From assembly GCA_027625915.1 (NCBI GenBank), contig JANTQA010000026.1, positions 7,564,001 through 7,628,000 on the forward strand: a stretch of 64,000 bases of DNA, written 5' to 3'. This DNA is from Anaeramoeba flamelloides. Lineage: Eukaryota; Metamonada; Anaeramoebidae. The position numbers and the translations under genes are program-made. The notes under the pieces were generated by a model. That model was given only the letters and a program-made list of their open reading frames with translations. It ran no database searches and was not told the origin of the DNA. Below, in pieces: positions 12,840-23,971 of the stretch (the first letter of the stretch is position 1; each line of letters begins with the position of its first letter).

Positions 12840-13060
12840 TACAAACAATGACACATTTTAAAATATTAGTTTATTTTAATCGGTAAATGATCCCCTAATA
12901 TTTTATTTATTTTTTTCTCATTTTTTTATTTTTATTTTTTACAAATTTTCTTCAATTATCCCTTTCTCTCAATAAATAAAGAAAAAACTTTGTATTTTTT
13001 CATTAGTTCATATTTATCCTTTTTCATAATGATTGGCTATTCATCTAATTTTATATTGTT
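12840..13060 (+). repeat. Repeat family P, tail fragment
   Basis: The TTTTTCTCATTTTTTTATTT, ATTTTCTTCAATTATCCCTTT and AATAAATAAAGAAAA blocks match the tails of family P at about 16,250-16,370 and about 51,520-51,600, in the same order and orientation. The upstream palindromic part of P is missing here. Confidence 0.45.
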
Positions 13061-13316
13061 TTACCCACTTTAAAAAAAAAGTCAAAGTTTCGATTTGATA
13101 ACATAAAAATAGAATTAACTTGAATTTTTTCACAATTTGGTTTGATAAGTCACAAGTCTTAAATTATTTTCTAGATTCAGTTTATCTCTAAAACTTACAC
13201 ATTACTATGAGAAGATAACTTATTAATAATTATTTAAAAACTTCAAAATATTTTATTTGAATAAAATAATTAACACCAATTTAATTTATTGTTTTTTTTT
13301 AAATTAAATACATTAA

Positions 13317-13718
13317 TAAACTATTTTTCAGTCAAAGGTACCCAGTCGTAAGGTGTAATTTACAAATTACGTGTGTTGAAAAAAGTTTGAATCGATATTA
13401 CAAAAAAAAAATCCCATTTGGAGATTTCAAAATTTAAATCATTTTTTCACATTTTTGCTTTGTTTATTGTTTTTTCAATTTCTATTTTTCATTCTATAAT
13501 TATTAAACAATTTTTTTTTTATTACAAGATCTATAGTCACAAAGTAAAAATCTGCTATTCTAATGCCAATGAAACAGTGTGAATATTTTTAAGAAAAATA
13601 ACATTTATTTCTATTGAAATTTTATTCGGATCTTCAATTGAAGATCAAAATGAACACTGTTGTTTTTCTTAATTATTTCCTAAGAATTTGAGTTTTTCAA
13701 TTATTAACAAAGTATATA
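13317..13718 (-). mobile_element. MITE-A-like element, truncated
   Basis: It begins with TAAACTATTTTTCAGTCAAA, close to the MITE-A terminus. It then follows the reverse-complement order of MITE-A (ACAAGATCTATAGTCAC; a GAAGATCAAAATGAAC-like block; AATTTGAGTTTTTCAATT) before it is cut by the start of the next copy at about 13,719. It is diverged and non-coding. Confidence 0.6.
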
Positions 13719-14250
13719 AACTATTTTCGGTCAAAGCTACCAGCTGTAGTGGGCGAATTACACATTTTTAAAGGATTTGAATGGATATTACAAGAAAAAT
13801 TTTTGTTTTGGATATTTCAAAATTCAAATCTTTTTTGCATATTTTGCTTTTTTCAGTTTTTGATTTTTTTTTGACTTATAACTCACATGTATTTTTTTTT
13901 TTTATTACAAGATCTATAGTAACAAAGTAAAAACATGTTAATACACTGTTATTGAAAGTGTTGAAATGATTGTAGAGAAATGAGATTGCTTTTTTTTATT
14001 TGAATTTTATTTGATCTTTAATTAAAATCAAAATGAATATTGTTGGTTTTTTCAATAGCGACATAAGAATTTGAGTTTTTCAATTTTTAAGAAAATATTT
14101 AAATATCGATTAAATTTACTTCAAATCGGATATCAACTATTCTCTAAAATTTATTATTCTACTTATTTCTTATTAATTATTTAAGGGACAATTTTAAAAA
14201 ATAATTGATATTTGTAAATTATTTTAGTCAAATTTGACAGAAAGAAAGTT
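13719..14250 (-). mobile_element. MITE-A-like element, internally shortened
   Basis: The left end TAAACTATTTTCGGTCAAAG and the right end (about 14,225-14,250, ...TTTGACAGAAAGAAAGTT, then TA) form imperfect terminal inverted repeats. The body follows the reverse complement of MITE-A copies at 21,296 and 61,675, but at about 530 bp instead of 694. It lies directly behind a truncated copy, giving a head-to-tail pair. Confidence 0.6.
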
Positions 14251-14336
14251 TATACTATTCTAAAAGTTAATATACATTTTAGACTTGTTTTCAATTTTAT
14301 TAAAAAAATTAAAAAAATAATCAACAAAAAGAATCG

Positions 14337-14360
14337 ATATATATATATATATATATATTA
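14337..14360. repeat. (TA)n microsatellite
   Basis: An uninterrupted TA dinucleotide run about 40 bp downstream of the MON1 stop codon (the gene reads leftwards). TA-rich tracts are the preferred neighbours of the TA-inserting elements in this window. Confidence 0.85.
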
Positions 14361-14399
14361 AAAGTGTCCGAATAAAAAGAAAACGTTAGTTAAGTTTTA

Positions 14400-17300
14400 T
14401 TACCAATTTTGAAATGTTTCTGCAAATAGATCATCCATATTTTTTTTTAACCACGAAATAAGAGTATTATCATTTTTAATAATTTCCTCTTTAGTTATTA
14501 AAGGATGATAAACGGAATATAGTTCATTCCCCTCTGAATTTATACTCGACACGGTTTCATAATTGGTAAAAATTGAGTATTTTTTATTATCTTGTAATAA
14601 TCTTTCTCTCAAAGCCTGGTAAAGTAAACTCAGCCTTTTGGCATTTTTATCAATGTTATAAGGAATTTCTGGTTGTACATAATAACATTGATTCATGGTT
14701 TTATTATTATAAACAAAATGTTTTAAATATGGGATTTTTAATTGGCTTGCAGAAAGTTTTTTTGATTCATTGAATGCCTTTGTCAATTCAGAAATAATTT
14801 CTTCCTTTTCCAAAATCTATTGTTTAAAAGATAAATAATAAAAAAAATCATAATAAATAAATTTGAAATAAATTTAGAATGTAAAGATATGGTGCATTGT
14901 ATTATTGATTTCAATACAGTTTAAATAACAATTCTATAAAAAGGCAATACAACAAATGAAAATTTTATATGAAAATGCCTTTTTTTTTTTTTTTTTTTTT
15001 AATCTTTGTATAACTTTGATCGAATTATACTTTATATTATGTAAATAAATTATGATTTCTACCAAATATTTCTCTTTAAAATATTTTTTTTGAATTGATC
15101 ATTTTTTTATTCTTTTTTTTGTTTATTCTTTGAAAAATAAGATCGAATTATACGTTAAATTATCTCAATAAATTATTTTTATGCCAAATATTTAACTTGC
15201 AAGATTCATTTTTTTGAATTTATCAGTATCAAAAAAATGTAAAAAAAAAAAATAAATAAATACCACTGGGATAAAATTATATAAAAATTAAGTAAATTAC
15301 GATTCATTCTTAGTTATAATAATTTTCACTTGTTTTTTTTTTTTAAAATAACGAACATGGAAAAATAATTATAGTATATAAAATAAAAAAATTTTCCAAT
15401 AATTTTATCCTCGTAATAATTTGAGAAAGATTATCTAAAAATTTTTTTTTTGTTATTTTTTTAATTGTTTACAAATTCAAATAAAAATTAAATCACGAGA
15501 GTATTCAAAAGAGATAATTTTACCCAAGATAAAAGATTTTCTTATTATAAAAAAGTGATTAAAGAGATTTTTTTTTTTTTTAAAAAATACTCTATTCCCG
15601 ACTCTTTGAGTTGCGGCATACCAATTATTAATCGCGGGCTGTGTAAATTTTATTTATTATTAATAATATTTCTATCAGATTTTTGTCCATTAAGTAAATT
15701 CTGGGGAAGAGTGTTGTAGGTTACTGTAGAGTTTCGTCGAGTGCCATTGGGTGACAGGTTTCAAAATAATTGAGTGAAATCAAGATTTTACTCCATTCTT
15801 ATAAACCGGGGAACGGCTACCAACACCTTTTCAGAATTCAAAAGGATGAAGTAAAAAAATCAAAGATTTAACTCGGTTCTATAAAGCTTGGAAATGTTAA
15901 CAGCAAGCTTCTAGGCTTTCTTTTTTATTCTGAAAATCTATCGATTTTTTAAATAAATAAAAAACTCAAAAAAACCAAACCGTGTTTTTTTTTTGGTTTT
16001 TATTAAATTGAAGAAATAAAAAAAAAATTTTAAAAAATTTCTTTTTTTCTTATTTTTGTTTCGAAAATCCATTATTTTTTTTAAAAAAACAGAAAACCCA
16101 AGAAAGGTGAACGACATTCTCCCCGGATTTAAAAGAATTGTCTAAAATCTTTGATTTTACTCTACTCTTTTGAATTCTGGAAAACCTAAATAAAGTGGAT
16201 ATTTTTTAATTTAATCATAAAAATGATATTATTATTATTTTATTATTATTTATCTTAATTATTTTTCTTTTCTCTTTTTTTTTATTTTGATAAATTTTCT
16301 TTGATTACTCCTTTCCCAATAAATAAATAAATTAATAAAAATACTGTTTTTTTTTTTTCATTTTCAAACATGTTGTAATTATTGGAAAATAATTTAAAAC
16401 CTTTTTTTTTATTAAAAAAAAAAAATTCGAATAATGCATTAAAAAGTATGATGACTATCTGCACATAATATAAAAAAACAACAAAATAGAGGTTTTGATG
16501 ATAGCATATATTATCAGGATATTAAGAATAAAATCGCCATAAGTCCAACTTTATCACGAAAAATCATAAAATCGTGATATTCAACATTATTGCGATAAAC
16601 AACATTATCGCGAAAAAATGAAAAATTATTTTTTTGAAATCATCTTAAAAAAAATCTCTTGACTTTTAAAAAACCTTGAGACTTTTATACACTACTCCCC
16701 TTTAAAAATGTTTGAAAGTGTTTGCTTGGGTTGTTACTGTCTTTAAGTGTTTCGAAGTTTTTAAAGATAGAAAACTTTTATAAACGGAATGAGTTTGTTA
16801 GTAGTGGATTAAAAAATTTTTTTCAATTCATTTTTTTTTTTAACAAAAAATAAAATTTCAAACAAATTTTATGATCAAAATAATAATTACCCATTTCAAA
16901 AATGTGCTTGAATATAAAATAGATTCGTCTTCACAAAATGGAGTTGTTACCTTCACAATTTTAAATAACCTAAAAAGAATAAAGAATAATTTTCCTTCGT
17001 ATGGTGATCGATCAAACAAAAACATCTAAGCTCTAGTAGTGTTTTCTGGCCAATGCAAAGACGCTCAAAGAAGAAGAAAAGGAAGAAGAAGAAGACAAAA
17101 ATTGTACAAAAAATCTTAATAATAGGTGATCATCCGGCAAGGATGTTGTGAAAGCTTTTGAAAAGTTATCCAACTCCTTTTAGCTTTCATAGAATATTGA
17201 AAATGTTTTCACCCAAGAACATATTCTTTTAAAGAACAGGTGAAGGGTTGGTTGTTTTAGAAGTTTTTTTTTATTAAACACAATTTATAACACCATGAGT

Positions 17301-19115
17301 AACCGAAAAAATATTTATTTCTCTTTAGTTCTTATTGTTGTTGATCTAAAAGGATCGATCGGTTTGTCAACCAAATAAAATGAAAACACAACAAAACTCT
17401 TCATCTGATCCTTGATTGAATCAAGTCATCTTTTTTGTTACTTTTTTCAAAGAATGACTTTTTTTTTTATAAAATCTATTTTTTGATCAAACAAAATTGT
17501 TCTTCGAAAAAATATTACCACATTAGCCTTAAAACCCATCACTTATTATATCGCGATTACTTTTTAATCTCGATATTTTGGCATTTAACACGATTTTATA
17601 ATAATTATCGCGATTTTATAGAATATCGCGATTTGTTATATTATCGTGATATATATTGAATATCGTGATTTTCTAAAATATCGTGATTTTTTGATAGAAA
17701 TTATCGTGGTTTTTGTAACTTTATCGTGAATTAAGCATGATATCATCAAAACCTCTAATATCCAAAAGCATATAAAATCAAAAAAAAAAAAAAAAACCCA
17801 ACAAACAAACCTTTTTTAATTCTTCGCCAAGTTCTTTTAATTCCATAAACCCTTGAGGATTCGAACTTATTAAACATACACAGAATTCCTTTTCTTGATC
17901 AATATAGTGTATATATCCATAAAGCATTTGTGTTTGTGAAAAACTAGGCAAACAGAAAGGTACCCAATTAACATTATCATGCAGAGTCGAATCCGAAATA
18001 AAATTTTGGATCAAAAACAAATCTGCATAAGAAATGTTTTTATTTTTTGGCTGTGTGATTTGAATAAAAAGATTTTTGGTTAACAGCATGGCGTATTTTA
18101 AAAATTTCATTGAACAATTCTTTAAGAGCTTTGCGATTTTAAATCTCACTTTGGAATCCAATTTTAAAAAGGGACTGGATTGGATGGCAAAGGGGAATTT
18201 GTTCATTCGATAGATTAAATTATCGAAGAATTTAAAAGTGCCATTCAGTGGCGTGCTTAGATCCATTCTGGGGTTTTTCATTAGCATGTCAATAATCCGA
18301 TAGCTAAGGAAAAACAATGTCTGTAGATATAAAAATTCCAATTGCTGGGTCAAATACTCGTTTGTGTCACCAGATTTGGAGACGCAGACCAAAATTAACG
18401 GGCCCTTGCATAAAAAGATATATTTGTGCCCGCCTGCCTTCATATCAATAATTTCATCATCAAATTGCGAAACAAAGCTAACCAAGGCCTGTGGGACACA
18501 AAGAAAACTTGCCAATTTAATATCAGATCCATATCTTGTATAAATTGGCTTCCCTGTTTGGGTGACAATGAAATATTGCTTTTTATGATTGATCCACTTT
18601 TGATCATGGATACCTTCTTCTTCATGCTTTTGGTATCTCCTGCCTTTGATTATTTGAGAATATTGGTTTTTTAGGTATGAATTTTTTTGTTTTCGTTTTT
18701 TTCCATTTTTTTTTTCTTTTTTATTTTCATTTTCTTGTAAACCTTCTTCTTTTCCTTCTTCTTCTTTTTCTTCTTGTATCTCTTGTTTGTTTTCATTTTC
18801 ATTTTTTTCAAATTCTTCTTTCTCAATTCCACCTTCTGTTTGTCCTTCTTTTTCTTCTTCTTTCTTCTTCTTTTTATTTTCTTCTTGTTTTTGTTCTGTT
18901 TTGATCTTAGTTTCCTTATTTATTTCACTTCCTGTATTTCTTTGATTTTCTTTTTCTTTTTTGTTTTGTTGGTTATTTATTTCTTGTTTTTCTTTTTCTT
19001 CGTGTGTTTGAGGGAGTTGATTTTTTGGGATTTCTTTGTTTTGGATTTTTATAATTTCATCTTTTTGATTCTTGTTTTTTTCTTCCTCTTCCAAACCAAC
19101 TTTTTGTACACTCAT
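14400..19115 (-). CDS. MON1: MON1, subunit of the Mon1-Ccz1 Rab7 GEF
   Basis: MON1 acts with CCZ1 on endosomes to load Rab7 with GTP during Rab5-to-Rab7 conversion. Two exons are seen: 19115-17811 (435 codons) and 14816-14400 (138 codons plus stop), joined in phase 0, giving 573 aa (human and yeast about 640-650). Residues 1-165 are a K/E/Q-rich low-complexity tail. The first longin domain follows (YFIVTQTGKPIYTRYGSD, then ALVSFV and GGHKYIFLCKGPLILVCVSKSG). The second longin domain ends at VPFCLPSF.. and HYIDQEKEFCVCLIS. The downstream exon carries the third (IPYLKHFVYNNK.., YSVYHPLI.., LISWLKKNMDDLF). The downstream exon has no ATG of its own; it starts right after a TTTTAAACAATAG acceptor and continues the family alignment exactly. 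The intron, GTTTGT...TAG, is 2994 bp. Confidence 0.92.
15590..16370 (+). repeat. Palindromic repeat family P, copy 1 (in MON1 intron)
   Basis: It shares ordered blocks with about 50,790-51,600 and 57,180-57,650: ACCAATTATTAAT, TAAATTCTGGGG and GTCGAGTG. It also contains motif pairs in which a 'TCAAAAG..TGAGTAAAATC' type block is followed by its complement around a short centre. The core is self-complementary (CTCAAAAAAACC against GGTTTTT...). It is non-coding. Confidence 0.6.
16489..17755. mobile_element. TA-flanked inverted-repeat transposon with ATCGCGAT-type arrays
   Basis: It starts and ends with the perfect inverted repeat GAGGTTTTGATGATA, each end flanked by TA (16487-16488 and 17756-17757), giving a 1267-bp element. 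Inside both termini lie repeated short motifs of the type TATCGCGAT / TATCGTGAT. There are at least eight near the right end (about 17,548-17,732) and about four near the left (about 16,550-16,615), a layout expected of transposase-binding sites. The interior has only short frames (one of 53 codons from 16,870), so it is probably non-autonomous. TA duplication suggests the Tc1/mariner-type insertion habit; the family itself is inferred. Confidence 0.75.
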
Positions 19116-19699
19116 TTGTTGATTTTTACAATTAAAAAAAATGAATTAAACTTTGAACAAATTCTTGAATTATAATTGTAAGAACAATAATATTGAACTT
19201 TCGAAATCTAAGGTATACAAGAATTTTTTCAATTTAAAACAAGTTTTTATCTTTTAAAGGCATTAGCCGTTTTATTCAACACAAAATTTTAATACTCTTA
19301 TTTTTCAATTAAAAAATGAAAATTTTTAAATCAATTTCCAAATATTTTTTCTGGTTTATAAATTGAAGAAAATCCAAAGATCTTGAAAAAGAGTTTAGAA
19401 ATGATATTTTTAGACAATAAATTAAACTTTCTTAGTTAACTCTCAGACAAAATTTCAACTCTACTAATTTGATTGTAGCAGTTATCATTAAAATTCATTC
19501 AAGAACTTGAAATAAAGATTTTCATTTATTAATTTGAAGCTAAAAGTATGTGTTCTTTTGTTGGAAAATTTCAAAACAAAAATCTTTTCTTGGTTTTTTA
19601 TCAAAAATTACCATTTAGTCTTTAAATATCTTCTTAAGGGTTCAGTCTTCTACAACAACAATATAAAATTTTAAAATATTTTATTATTAATATTCTTTA
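19116..19699. other. Upstream flank of MON1, nothing recognised
   Basis: AT-rich spacer upstream of the MON1 start codon (the gene reads leftwards). It presumably holds the promoter, but no element can be named. Confidence 0.5.
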
Positions 19700-20760
19700 C
19701 GAACAAATTATATATATCCCAAGTGTCAAAAAATTCTTATTGACATAGAAAGCCATAAAAGAAAATTAGTTTAGTGAGATCAATTTTTTTTTCCTTTTTA
19801 ATAGAAAAATGAAAACTATAAAATTGAATATTATTTCTTACAATATAAAAATTTTTACATTTTTTTATTATCATTTCATCATTTTTTCATCATACATACT
19901 CTTTATTAGCAGTAATATTGATTTAGATTTTTTTTTTTTTTTGAGATAATTCTTTTAGTTAAATAAAAAATCATTTCTTTCAACGACTTATAAAATATCA
20001 TCATCATTTTTTTAAGTAGGATTGTTATAATAATTAAATGTTTTAAATACGTTTACAAAATTTAATTTAAGAACTGTGCTTTTGTTTTTTGAATAAAAAT
20101 AAGAGTTTTTTCAAATTACAGTTTCATCGATATATTTAGGAATTGGTTAATTTAATCCTCAAAATTCAAAATCAATTTTTTGTTTTGAAAGGTGATTTAA
20201 ATTTATCTTAATTTTTTGTTAAAAAACCAAACAACTTGTTAAAATAAAATTACTTAATTTTAAAGTTTTATAATCTGTTTTTTTTTTTTTCATTTTCAGA
20301 AATTTGAAAAGATTATTCAATACTTTCAGGAATATTTTTTTTTTACTTTTTAGTTCTCAATTTAATTGAAAAAATGTTGTTAAACTTTTATCAAATTATA
20401 TTTTTCCCCGAAGCTGTGTTTCTTTTTTGATTTAATTCTTCATATTTCAATCTAAATAAATAAAATTAATCACTTAAAATCGATAATCTCCAACATAAAA
20501 CGAAAAATATATTCTAAACTATTTTGAAGAATTAACTTAATTGTTAAAACAAAATAATAGGTTACTTTTTTCAGTTTTTATATTGAAAATATGTGAAATT
20601 TGAATTTCAAAATACAGAAATAAAATTAATAAATTGTTTAGATGTGTGAAATCGCCAATTTCATCAATAAAAACACAAATTACATTTTTTTTTTTTTTTT
20701 TTTTATTAAGATCAACTAGATTTAATTTATTTTTAACTAATACTAACCAATTAAACATTT
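19700..20760 (-). repeat. Repeat family R, long copy 1
   Basis: This aligns in order with about 52,765-53,810. Shared blocks are an AAAAAATTC.TA.TGA type start, AAAGAAAATT.GTTTAGTGA.ATCA, GAAAACTAT.AAATT, and at the far end ATATTG.AAA.ATGTGAA, TTAATAAATTGTTTA and ACACA.AAATTACA. Short frames exist (for example 20,537-20,758 on the minus strand) but they are not conserved between copies. Element class is unknown. Confidence 0.5.
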
Positions 20761-21293
20761 TATTTGATTTTAAAGGGGTACATAATTGAAATTACCTTTT
20801 CATACAATTTCTTCTTAATTTCAAAAAAACTATTCGAATTATCTTATTTTTCTTATAATTATAACTATTTTGAAGTTAGTATGCGAATTTTAAAAATGGG
20901 TGTAAATTCAAATAAAAAAAATTATTCAAAAGGATGAAAAATTAAGATTTAATTAAATATTTTTTTTCTAATTTAAGATTATCTTCAAACTCTGGACCTT
21001 CTTCATACAGTAGAGACAATTACGGTATAAAAATGAAAAGGTGCAAGTATATTACTTGTTATTTAATAATTTCAAAATAATTATAATGTATATTTTTTTA
21101 TATGGTTAATGTCGGTAGAAATAAATTTATATCCATAGAAAAGAATTTTTTACTCGTCTTATATTTCAATTATTCGTACCTTTCATGAATCAATATTAAA
21201 TCAATTCCCAATATTAGATTCAATAAAATCTATTAAAATTAATTCAATTCAATTATATGTTATATTTTAACACTTTTTATATATATATATATA

Positions 21294-21991
21294 TAAACTC
21301 TGTTTCAGTCAAATTGGCCCAACGTTTTTTTCAAATATCAATTATTTTATATAATTGACCTTTGAAGAACAACTAAGAAATAGACAGAATAATACACCTC
21401 AAAGAAATGTTGATACATGTCTGAAAGAATATTAATTAATCAATGGCTTTTCTTAAAAATTGAAAAACTCAAATTCTTATGGACCCAATTGAGAAAAACA
21501 ACGATGTTCGTTTTGAACTTCTACTGGTATTTGAATAATAAATATGAAACATTTTTTACTTCATTTTCCATACTTTTCTTTTAGAAATCAAGCCCCCAAA
21601 CAAAGTTTGTTGGTAGTTGTGGTCTCTATTTGAAAAAGGAAATGAAAATGAAGTGAAAATTTTTCACATTTATCAAACAAATATCAAGATCAAAGATCGA
21701 ATTGAATTGTAATAGAAATCAATAGATTTCTCAACAATCTTTACATGGTTTCAATGGTATTAGAATAACACGTTTTTACCAAGTGACGATTGATCTTGCG
21801 ATAAAATTTTTTTTTGCAAATGAATGACGTTTTTAAAAAAAAAATCGAAAAAAAAAAACAAAAATGTGTAGAAATGATTTCAATTTTGAGAATTTCCAAA
21901 ATAAAATTTTTCTTCAAATATCTATGCAAACCCTTTAAACACATGTATTTCACTCATTACAACTGGGCTCCTTTGACTGAAACAGAGTTTA
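21294..21991 (+). mobile_element. MITE-A, full-length copy 1
   Basis: A 694-bp element at 21,296-21,989 with terminal inverted repeats AACTCTGTTTCAGTCAAA and the complementary TTTGACTGAAACAGAGTT. It is flanked by TA on both sides and sits inside a (TA)n tract. It is non-coding and matches the copy at 61,675-62,367 along its whole length. TIR plus TA duplication makes it a non-autonomous DNA transposon, with Tc1/mariner-type the likeliest source. Confidence 0.85.
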
Positions 21992-21995
21992 TATA

Positions 21996-22197
21996 TACAT
22001 TCAGTTTCACTTTTAAGGCACAAACTTTCAACGAAATTTAAGGAACAAAAAAAATCTCAAATTAAGGCACAAAATTTGGAATTTTTTTTTTTACAATTTA
22101 TTTTTACTAGAATTTGAATTTTGTGCTTTAATTTGAGATTTTTATGGTGCCTTAAATTACGTTGAAGGTTTGTGCCTTAAAAGTGAAACTGACTGTA
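21996..22197 (+). mobile_element. MITE-B copy 1
   Basis: A 198-bp element (21,998-22,195) between TA dinucleotides. The ends are CATTCAGTTTCACTTTTAAGG and, on the other side, AAAAGTGAAACTGACTG. Nested complementary blocks (GGCACAAACTTTCAACG with CGTTGAAGGTTTGTGCC; CAAATTAAGGCACAAAATT with AATTTTGTGCTTTAATTTG) would fold it into one hairpin. It starts only eight bases after the end of MITE-A copy 1. Confidence 0.85.
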
Positions 22198-22639
22198 TAT
22201 ATATATAATTAATGATTGTGTTGTGATTTTTTCATTAAAAGCTCACTCAAAATAATAATAGAAAATAATAATAAAAAAAAATAAATAAAAGATATCTTAT
22301 TAACGAGAATGAAATTTGAAATTTTTGAGTTATATAAATTAAATACTTGCATTAATATTTAGTCAAAATAGGAAGATTCTTCACTTCAAATATTAATATA
22401 TTTCAAATTCTCTAGTTTCTGATATTCATGTTGTTATCATAAATTAGGAATTCTATTAGTACTTTGTTGAGAAAAAAATGCCTTTTTAAATTTCAAAAAT
22501 TATAAATCTTGTGGAAAGGGTATATTTTGTTAATTTCAACTTCATAATATTTATTTGAATAGATAAATACCGTAAGTTTTAAAAAAAAATACTCGTTTAA
22601 TAAAACTGGGACCAATATAAAATTATTGAAGATAAATAT

Positions 22640-23300
22640 TTTTTTTTTTTTCAGGATTCAAAAGAACTGAATAAAATTATGGATTTTAAACTATTCTGGA
22701 AAATCTAATGAAAGTATCTGTAAAGTGTCGTCAAGTAACTTCAAGTTTCTTTGTGTTTTTTAATTTAAGAAATTAAAAGAACATTTCTCACAGTCAGTTC
22801 CACTTTTAAGGCACAAACCTTCAACGAAATTTAAGGAACAAAAAAAATCTCAAATTAAGGCACAAAATTTGTAATATTTTTTTTAAAATTTATTTTAGTA
22901 GAATCTGAATTTTGTGCTTTAATTTGAGATTTTTATGGTGCCTTAAATACCCTTGAACTTTTATACCTTAAAAGTGGAACTGAATGTAAATTTTCGTTTT
23001 ATTTCAAAAATTAAAAAAAATAAATTCAAAGTATCCTAGGTTTTCCAGGATTCAAAAAGAATTGAGTAAAATCTTTAATTTTTCTCTATTTATTCAAATT
23101 CTGGAAAAACTAAAGAAAAGTGTCAGTCGAGTGCCTATGTTTTCGAGAATTCAAAAGAATTAAGTAAAATCAAAGAATTTTGCTTTATACTTTTAAATTC
23201 TGGAAAGCCTAACGAAAAGTGTACTAATTTTTTTTTTACTTTTTGAAATAAATGAAAAATGTATAAAAATTTTCAGTTTATTAAAAAAATTAAAAACAAC
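22640..23300 (+). repeat. Family P copy 2, interrupted by MITE-B
   Basis: Contains repeated 'GGATTCAAAAGAA.TGA.TAAAAT' and 'TTTAAATTCTGGAAA.CCTAA' blocks plus GTGTC(G)TCAAGT, as in the P copies at 15,590, 50,790 and 57,180. A MITE-B element (22,791-22,986) lies inside, dividing P into two parts. P is therefore the older insertion at this site. Confidence 0.55.
22791..22986 (+). mobile_element. MITE-B copy 2 (nested in family P)
   Basis: A 196-bp element with ends CAGTCAGTTCCACTTTTAAG and AAAAGTGGAACTGAATG followed by TA. It shows the same internal complementary blocks as copy 1 at 21,998. The left flank reads TCA rather than TA, so one target copy has changed or the border is off by a base or two. 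Confidence 0.8.
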
Positions 23301-23373
23301 ATAAGGGAAAATCAAAAAAAAAAAAAAAAAAATATTTTTTTCAATTTAAAAGAAATAAATAATTCTTTGTCAA

Positions 23374-23459
23374 ATAGTCAAAATAATTGATTCTCCATTT
23401 GAAAGGTATATATTAAATTTTTAATACTTTTGGAAAATAAAGAAATTACCTCTTTCTGT
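23374..23459 (-). CDS. Exon-like stretch, last exon of an unrecognised gene?
   Basis: On the minus strand a T-rich tract ending in TTCTTCACAG is followed by 25 sense codons (KEVISLFSKSIKNLIYTF...) and a TGA. The composition is protein-like and stands out from the spacer. It may belong with the exon-like stretches at about 23,700 and 23,972-24,133, but I could not join them in a consistent phase. It is therefore either a decayed gene or chance. Confidence 0.25.
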
Positions 23460-23971
23460 GAAGAAAAAAAAATTTTTTTTTTTCTATAAAAAATTATTAT
23501 AATTTTTTACTATTTAAATTGACAAAATAATATTATTAGAACCTGGGAAATTATATTTATGAGTTTTTTATTTTTGTTTAATATCTTATAAAATATTTTT
23601 TGAAACAGGATCGATTATTAACCAATATTATTTAGATAATTCTAAAAAATGAAAAAAATCAATTTTTTTATTGTTTCCTAAAAATTAGAACATTAGAAAA
23701 AATAACAAAATTGTAGCAAAAGATTTCGACTTTTTTCTATCAAATCTATTAATAATTTTATATGTAAACTATCTTTCATAATAATTGGACCATTAAAAAT
23801 CAAATTTTAAATAAAAATAATTTTAATAATTGAAGTTATCTATTATACAATAAAAATCCCCTTTTAATATTCTATACTATACTCAAGAGATATTTATTTT
23901 TTGTCTAAAAATAAAAAAAAAAAAAAATAAAAAAAACTGTTAAAAAAAAATTGGGCCATTTAAATTGAAAG

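Larger units (their letters stand above)
14817..17810 (-). other. Giant (2994-bp) intron of MON1
   Basis: The donor is GTTTGTTTG directly after a lysine codon, the acceptor is ACAATAG, and the phase is 0. It is far longer than the other introns in the window (about 130-900 bp). On the plus strand it contains a family P palindromic repeat (about 15,590-16,370) and a TA-flanked inverted-repeat element (16,489-17,755) only about 55 bp from the donor. The growth of the intron is thus explained by insertions. About 14,817-15,590 shows nothing beyond AT-rich sequence. Confidence 0.88.

Noticed and set aside
14400-14813. Stand-alone 137-codon gene on the minus strand
   Set aside because: It would have to start at TTG. 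The frame continues upstream to an AG acceptor and its residues are the third longin domain of MON1, so it is the last exon of that gene.
20537-20758. Minus-strand 73-codon frame with a FIDEIGDF segment
   Set aside because: Tempting as a coding remnant, but it lies in repeat family R and the corresponding frame is broken in the copy at 53,640.
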